From contig NC_062222.1 in assembly GCF_902686445.1 (NCBI RefSeq), positions 40,733,792-40,797,791 on the forward strand: a stretch of DNA of 64,000 bases. Reading direction: 5' to 3'. The stretch comes from Sciurus carolinensis. Lineage: Eukaryota; Chordata; Mammalia; Rodentia; Sciuridae. Under the pieces are notes generated by a model. That model made no database searches and was not told the DNA's origin. It worked only from the letters and a program-made list of their open reading frames with translations. Made by a program: the position numbers and the translations under genes. The number at the start of each line of letters is the position of its first letter. The first letter of the stretch is position 1. Shown one piece after another: positions 58,211-64,000 of this stretch.

Positions 58211-60904
58211 CACATATTTTTACCCACCTCAGTTGTAATGCCTTTTAGCAAATTCCATCTCAAGTTGTTTTCTCAACTTCTTTGTAAATATTCTCACCTG
58301 TGGTTGTTGCAGGAGGCTATTCACAGAGGCTAATTCTTTAATTATTTCAAATTCAGCACTGACTTCTCAAATAAATAAAACAAATGAGTAGTGCTGTCAA
58401 GGAAAAACACATGAAATTCTCCTCTTTTTTAACAGACCATTGATGTTGCTCCTGACATTTCTAATTTGTAAAGCCACTGTTCTAACTGAAGAGTAATAAT
58501 CTTTAAAAAGCTAATTTTTCTGAATGCATTTCTCTAGTTTCTGCAACAACAACAAAAGATTTAATTAAGTCATAATAGGTAAGTAACTTTCATGACTTAA
58601 TTAACGAGTCACCTAGAAACTGGCTCAAATTTCAGCCTCAGTTTGACTTTAAAAACTTGTAAGAAATATATTGTGATATATTATTTTAAATTTTCTTATA
58701 TTTCTGGTGCTTTATGAGTAGAAATACATTAAATAGTACTTGTAAACACATATCATTTTCTTTTTATTGTTAAATAATTATGAAAGTGTTTTGTCATATA
58801 ACTGAAAACAAAATATTCCACACTCTACTAAAAGTGTTTCATTTAAAGTTCAATCTTTCTTCTTTCTTGTTTTAACATGATGTATGTGCATGGAAAACAA
58901 GCATACAAAATAATGTTGTTTTCAGATGATATTTGATACACTGGAAATTCTGTTCAGCTATAATTACATCTCTGTAATTTGCAGTAATTCCAGCAGCAGT
59001 GTGAGGCCCTGAGAGCTCCAAGTATAATGATTTATATATTCAACGACTATTCAACAAGTTTTACTGACATTAGAGTAAGAGCAGCCATTGACAATATATA
59101 AGTAAGAACACTTGGTTGGTTTCTAAAAAATTTTTAATCATAGACATTGAAATTTGAATTACACATAATTTGCATTGTGTCACAATACCGTGGTTTTTTT
59201 AATCATACAATTATACATAGACCATTCTTGGCTTGTTGTCAGTACACAGAGATTCCATCACCATTTTATAAATAAACAAGAAATAACATTAAATGTATAA
59301 TTCCCTATCAGAAAAAATAAAAATAAAGATGTTCTAAATATCTGGAAAATTTTTTCAGGGGGAAATACAGTTGCAGAATAATTAGTAGAAAGAAGTACAG
59401 AAAACATTCATTTAATAACTAAGGGTTTGAGAAAAGGAGAATAAAAGGTAGAGCAAAGAAATGTACTAACAGATCAAGTTTAAACCCATTAGAACTGACA
59501 TTCTAAGCTAACTATTTTGAGAATACTATATGTCTATTATGAAAATAAGCAACAACTAGTATATATATCAGAAAATTTATAAACCCCAAGTATAGAGATG
59601 GAATTTAAAGCTTGCAGTGAGAGAAAAAATATATATATAAGACTCAAAAGAAACAATATAGTCACGTGTCACATTATAGTCACATTGTGATTTATGACAT
59701 AAACCTTTGCAAGAGCAAATTAGGAAAGAAACTATAAGAAGTATATTTAATATTTCTGAGGAAGACTACTTCCAACCAGAAAAATAACATTACATTATTC
59801 AAGGTTTTATAAGATATACCTCCTGTGCTTTTTTTTACAGGAAGCTTGTAAACAGAATGGGTCTACTGCAATAAGAAAATAAAGTGACAAAATTAAAGTT
59901 GAGATATGAGGTCTAGTAAATGAATAATTGAATACAGGACAAAGGTAAAGGGAAGACAAAATGAATGTCTAAATAACAAATGAGCAGCAGGTCTAGTGAG
60001 CAAAGGTTAAGATAAAAGAGCAGAGAGATCCTTGAACAATGTCTCCAAGAAGACATAATTAGAATTATCAATTTATGTATTTGTCTATAATCGAGAAGAG
60101 TTTATAGCAATTGAAAAATGTTGAATAATACATCTATACAAGGAAAATTAAATACTACATAATGACAATAAACAAGCATGCATTTATTTTTAAAATTGAG
60201 GACAGACATCAATTTGTACTACTAGAAGAAAAATAATCATAATATTGTATGGTACTTGTAAACAATATATACAGTCATAAAATCTAAATGTGAAATTATG
60301 ATCTACTTTTTTTTTATTTGGAGGATTTAACACAAGAATAATTGAATTGGAGCAAGGGATGTAAAATAGATTGATTACCATTTTGACATAGCTGGAAATC
60401 ACTGAATAATGCGTCCAATTGAAAAAATAAAAGGAGATAAAGATTGGACAGAATATACCTGCTATATAGACTTAGTAAGTAAATGTTGAAAGACACATTT
60501 GAAGGTTTTTAAGTGGTTCCTTGTGGAAAGTGGAATATCTGGGGATTTTCAGAAATGTTCACTGTATTTCTCTCCATCTTCTAGAAATTCTTTGACTCAG
60601 GACTCAATGCTGATCAGGTAGAGCTCCTAGCAATCAATCTAAACCTCTCATCATAGCAGATGTATAATGAAACTGGTCAAAGTTGAGGAATGGCTCTTGA
60701 CAAAGAATTAAAGGAACACTTATCAAATGGCATTCAGTCCAGGTAAACGCTGAGATTCTTTATGCTTTGAAGACCAAGAAATTTAGACCCTGCTTTCAAG
60801 GCATGTGCAGCACCTTAAAAGACAAAAAGAGAACACAGGCAGAATAATAATTTCAATAAAAGCAATGGTATCAAGAATAGCAATTAGCAAAAATTATTGG
60901 GTTT
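58211..60904. other. Long AT-rich, repeat-poor stretch
   Basis: About 2.7 kb with no recognised transposon, exon or RNA gene. The segment 58970-59050 is less simple than its neighbours ('gcagtgtgaggccctgagag'). Frames at 60190-60496 are minus-strand, hydrophobic and unrecognised. Confidence 0.45.
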
Positions 60905-61020
60905 CTGGGTGCCCAGATATATTCTAAGTGCTTTAATTTTCTTACTTACTGTTTATAACCAGCTCTGTGAAGTGGTATTAACATTAGACTCTCTTTACAA
61001 ACAGTGGAAATGGGGTATGG
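60905..61020 (+). mobile_element. MIR relic
   Basis: 'gtgcccagatatattctaagtgcttta', 'actgtttataaccagctctgtgaagtggtatta' and 'ctttacaaacagtggaaatgggg' follow the MIR core order (tgccaggcactgtgctaag, aacaacCCtatgaggtaggta, attttacagatgaggaaactg). An old, inactive SINE; ends approximate. Confidence 0.7.
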
Positions 61021-61173
61021 AATAATAAAATAAATTTGTTACAAAATTAGCAAGTCGATCAATATGTATATTGTGATTTCTTGCTCCAGACTTAGATGCT
61101 GTAGCTTTTCTATAGGTGCAAAACAATTAACTTCAGAACCATGGTTTAAATAAAATAAAAATTTTTAAAAAAA

Positions 61174-61234
61174 GGTCCAGGAATGTGGCTTAGTGTTAAG
61201 CATCCTTGGATTGAATCCCCAATAAAAAATAAAG
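61174..61234 (+). mobile_element. ID-type SINE, degraded
   Basis: 'ggtccaggaatgtggcttagtgttaagc' and 'ttggattgaatccccaat' are the ID body with both boxes damaged (the B box reads gattgaatcc). Followed by an A-rich tail to about 61260. Confidence 0.75.
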
Positions 61235-61539
61235 TAAAATAAAAATTTAAAAAGGAAGAAAGAAAGAAAAAGAAACCTTGTGTAAATAGAAGTCTCATGC
61301 TGACAATTCAACAAAGGCTTTGTGATGTATCCATCAGTTTGCTTAAACAAGTATAAAGTATCATGATAAATGTCCATCATAGTGTTATAAAAGCAAAAAC
61401 CAAACAAATAAAATAATAAAGGGATTTCTTAAATAAGTTATATTCACATCTTTAAATGCATTTAACAGCTAAAATTAATGAAGCAAACTTGTATGTGCCA
61501 CAAAAGAACATCATGTTTTCAAAATGTTGGTGAAAGCTT
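61235..61539. other. Unassigned sequence
   Basis: A-rich tail of the SINE, then AT-rich sequence without recognisable features. Confidence 0.4.
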
Positions 61540-61800
61540 GGTTCTTGCCCCGATACCAATTCAATAATGAGGACAATAATGAGAAAAAGGAAAAAGAAGT
61601 TTTATTGCTTTGCTAGCAAAGGAGAAACACAGGGGACTCCTGTCCCAGAGGCTGTAATTCTGCCCATCAGGAGGAACAGGGTGATTTTAACATTCACTTG
61701 TTAATTTGGGAGATAGTCATCTCCCAGATCCTCAGCAGGCATCTCCTTCCTGTAGAGCACAGACAGCTCAGGGTAATTTTGTTCCCTGCCCCAGGTGTTA
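61540..61800 (-). mobile_element. Possible ERV LTR 3' part, antisense
   Basis: On the minus strand the sequence has AATAAAAC (reverse of gttttatt at about 61599), a C/T-rich leader and ends in ggtatcggggcaagaac, a pattern resembling the end of a retroviral LTR. The opposite end is not found. A T/C-rich tract (61811-61852) follows. Assignment is inference. Confidence 0.45.
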
Positions 61801-61862
61801 TGAATAACATACCTTGCTTTACTTTACTTTGCTTTGCTATACTTTACTTTATTATATGGAAT

Positions 61863-61953
61863 TTTTAAAATTTTATTTCTATGCTGGGGATTGAACCCAG
61901 GGCCTTGTGCATGTGAAGCAAGCACTCTACCAACTGAGCTATATCCCCAGCCC
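61863..61953 (-). mobile_element. ID SINE, antisense, with 13-bp duplication
   Basis: The plus strand has a T-rich tail then 'tgctggggattgaacccaggg', 'ctctaccaactgagctatatccccagcc', the reverse of an ID body with good A and B boxes. The duplication tattatatggaat lies at 61850-61862 and 61954-61966 without mismatch. Recent insertion. Confidence 0.93.
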
Positions 61954-61989
61954 TATTATATGGAATACTATATGAATAATGCAGTCTTA

Positions 61990-63077
61990 TGTGTGACCAT
62001 GCAAAACCCAATTATGTATCCCTAAGAAAAGGTATAACCAATGAGAACCACCCAAAAAGGTGTAACTAATTAGAGACAGTTTAGAACAACCACACCCAAC
62101 ACCCCTAGTGCCACCCACCTTATCAAGCCAGGCAGACACAAGAAGAATTATAAGAAGACCAGTCAGAGAGCTGGAGATGGTGATATTGCCGTTTACAGGT
62201 GACGAGTTCTGCTTCCTCAGGTGTTGAAGTATAACATAAGAGAAGCACACCAAGGCAAGCATATTAAGCAGGTTTTATTTAAAGGTAATAATTTAAAGGG
62301 AGAAGCGGGCCATGGTTGATATTCTAAAGTCCCAAGAAGTGAGCACGCCTTACATCTTTTAAAGATTAAAGTCTCTTTTGTTCTCCAGTTCTTTCCCCCC
62401 TTATCTCTCCTTCCTTGCCTATGTTACTAGGCCTGGTTTTGCAGGTGAGATGCAAAAAGTGAGAAGCAGATGGGCAGGGGGAGGGTCAAAGTGATTCAGT
62501 CAGGCAAGGGGGCATTAATTAGCAGCTCCTTGCCTGTAGTCCTTGACAAGGGCAGGTAAATTTGGTAATCAATGGACTCTGGAGATCCTTGACATTCCAT
62601 TCTCCCAGTGGCAGTCTCCAACTTCCAGAGGCAAATAGCTTTCATGGTCTCCATTTTCTCAATTTGACCCGATCTCCTATTTCTACACTAACAACCTATC
62701 CCCAATTCTGGCTTCAATGGGACAGTGGAGAGCTGAGACAAGGACCAGATGGAACATCACAGAGCTGAGGACACCAGAGAGCTGAGACCCTGGCGGAGCT
62801 GAGGCGAGGACCAAGGACCAGGTGAGATGATGGAGAAGACTGGAGCCAGCCTCTACTTCCCCTCTGTGGTGAATCCTCCACCTGCCCTCTGGGTTGAAAT
62901 GACTCCCAGTGAAGCTGGCCTTAAGACCTGTCATTCGGTGAGCACTGGGTAGTTGGTGTTAGACTGGAGTTAGGCTAGGACTAGAGTTAGATCAAGTAAA
63001 GTGTGTGATTGTGTGCAGTGAATAAACTAGCATTGAGAAACTAACTCTCACGTCTCATACTTTAACTGCCCGTGACA
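61990..63077 (+). mobile_element. ERV LTR, sense, interrupted by a second LTR
   Basis: Starts tgtgtgaccatgc and ends ctgcccgtgaca. A TATA-like element (gaattataagaag, about 62143-62155) lies before the break. After the break there is a series of gagctgag(g/a) units, and AATAAA at about 63021 is followed by 'ctcacgtctcatactttaactgcccgtgaca'. This is the U3-R-U5 layout of an LTR of about 540 bases, once the inserted 62178-62724 block is removed. No internal genes. Similar cagtctta and cagttta flanks may be the remains of a duplication. Confidence 0.7.
62178..62724 (-). mobile_element. Antisense solo LTR inserted into another LTR; sibling of 48081-48585
   Basis: The reverse complement starts TGTCCCATTGAAG and runs through ttaattaatgccc, cccatctgcttctcac, aggcctagtaac, cttgggact, atggccc, tttaaataaaacctgct and gaggaagcagaactcgtcac, in the same order as 48081-48585. 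It is flanked by tggaga at 62172-62177 and 62726-62731, a 6-bp duplication offset by one base on the right. Antisense AATAAA is at about 62275. It therefore inserted into the older LTR, which continues on both sides. Confidence 0.8.
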
Positions 63078-63559
63078 CCAGTTTAGGGAGGGGGAGAGGG
63101 AGAAGAGAAAAAGGAAACCTTGTCCCTTTTAAAAATAGGCCTCAGAGCTATATGCAGAAGGGCAAGTGGACCATTATTACAAAAAGACATATATTAGAAA
63201 AACAGAATAGAAGCAATACATTTAAAAATTTAAAGATAGGTGTATGACACTGTAAGTTGTGTTTTTTGTTTCAATGTGGAAAGTTATCTTGTATCTTTTC
63301 CCTTTTCTTCTAATGTTATAAAATATGATATTACATATATTTTCCTCTCTGAGAATCGTGAAAAAATTTATTTTATTCCATTTTCCCTTGAATAAGACAA
63401 ATAAAATCAGTCTTGATTTAAATTACCAAACCACTGTTACAAGAATAAAGAACAGTAAGCAATGATATTGAATTATATTTTTAGGAAAATTCACCTTTTC
63501 TTATTTACACTAATTCAGAATACAAACATTCAAAAATGTCAGCTTGTTTTCTGAACTGT
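63078..63559. other. AT-rich sequence between LTR and L1
   Basis: A G/A-rich patch at 63088-63110, then AT-rich sequence. No gene or repeat recognised. Confidence 0.4.
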
Positions 63560-64000
63560 TTTTTTTTCTTTCTTTCTTTCTTTTTTTTTATTGTAAACAA
63601 ATGGGATACATGTTCTTTCTCTGTTTGTACATGGAGTAAGGCATACCATTTGTGTAATCATAAATTTACATAGGGTAATGTTGTTTGTTTCATTCTGTTA
63701 TTTTTTCCCTTCCCCCCCACCCCTCCCACCCATCTTTTCCCTCTATACAGTCCTTCCTTCCTCCATTCTTGCCATCCTCTCTAACTCTCACCCTAAACCT
63801 AACCGTAACCCTAACACTAACCCCTCCAACACCCCATTATGTGTCATCGTCCGCTTATCAGCGAGATCATTTGTCCTTTGGTTCTTTGAGATTGGCTTAT
63901 CTCACTTAGCATGATTTTCTCTAATTTCATCCATTTGCCTGCAAATGCCATAATTTTATCATTCTTTATGACTGAGTAATATTCCATTGTGTATATATAT
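63560..64000 (-). mobile_element. Young squirrel L1 3' end, antisense, runs off the window
   Basis: After a T-rich tail (63560-63590) come the same 3' UTR landmarks as 33662-34245: 'attgtaaacaaatgggatac', 'tttctctgtttgtacatgg', the C-rich zone, the telomere-like tract at 63781-63825 and the ORF2 tail 'cataattttatcattctttatg'. The copies are nearly collinear and differ by scattered substitutions. The element continues beyond 64000, so its length and duplication are unknown. Confidence 0.93.

Noticed and set aside
57827..58213. 128-codon minus-strand open frame
   Set aside because: It lies within the solo LTR, which is GC-rich and so short of stop codons. No domain is recognisable, and LTRs of this type do not encode proteins here.
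63678..63914. Two plus-strand frames with repeated leucine/threonine or asparagine/proline
   Set aside because: They are the C-rich, telomere-like part of an antisense L1 3' UTR read as protein.
1..64000. CRISPR arrays, operons, phage genes, bacterial replication origins
   Set aside because: Vertebrate repeats throughout and absence of dense coding sequence show this is animal nuclear DNA. The tandem repeats present are microsatellites or local slippage arrays, without the spacer structure of CRISPR.

Overview
The window looks like AT-rich, non-coding nuclear DNA from a rodent, most likely a member of the squirrel family (Sciuridae). Two things point there. First, the SINEs are B1-like 5' parts fused to a tRNA-like ID 3' part (the MEN-type dimer known from squirrels), and there are stand-alone ID elements. 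Second, one L1 3' UTR type recurs at least five times with well-preserved target-site duplications. I found no protein-coding gene, no convincing exon and no functional RNA gene. The longest open frames fall inside repeats or are short chance frames. The window is best read as intergenic DNA or the inside of a very large intron.

Layout. 1-4.3 kb: an ERV-L pol relic, antisense L1 pieces and an antisense MLT1 LTR. 4.3-15.4 kb: mostly unassigned AT-rich sequence with an old L1 3' end, two MEN-type SINEs, a microsatellite and a MaLR LTR carrying a telomere-type (AACCCT)n tract. 15.4-18.4 kb: antisense L1 ORF2 interrupted by SINE and LTR-like insertions, with one L1 segment out of order. 18.4-29.4 kb: mostly unassigned, plus SINEs, a MIR-like relic and a block triplicated together with a growing TG tract. 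29.4-35.7 kb: L1 tails, then an antisense MaLR element (internal part plus LTR) whose LTR was split by a young L1 with a 16-bp duplication, then an MLT1 LTR. 35.7-41.2 kb: repeat-poor apart from one old LTR. 41.2-46.9 kb: L1 ORF2 debris and a long degenerate sense-strand L1M holding a young L1 tail and a SINE. 48-52.2 kb: an ERV LTR and two MaLR LTRs. 53-58.2 kb: a near-intact ID SINE, an MLT1 LTR interrupted twice by one MaLR family, and a CpG-rich solo LTR with a perfect 6-bp duplication. 60.9-64 kb: MIR, ID elements, an LTR inserted inside another LTR, and the 3' end of another young antisense L1 leaving the window.

Nothing here works together as a pathway. What the window records is the order of transposon insertions. 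I did not find an undescribed biological system. The points most worth checking are the telomeric tract inside an LTR, the telomere-like G-rich tract in the young L1 3' UTR, the nested LTRs and the triplicated TG block. Repeat family names come from recognising consensus patterns by eye, not from a search.
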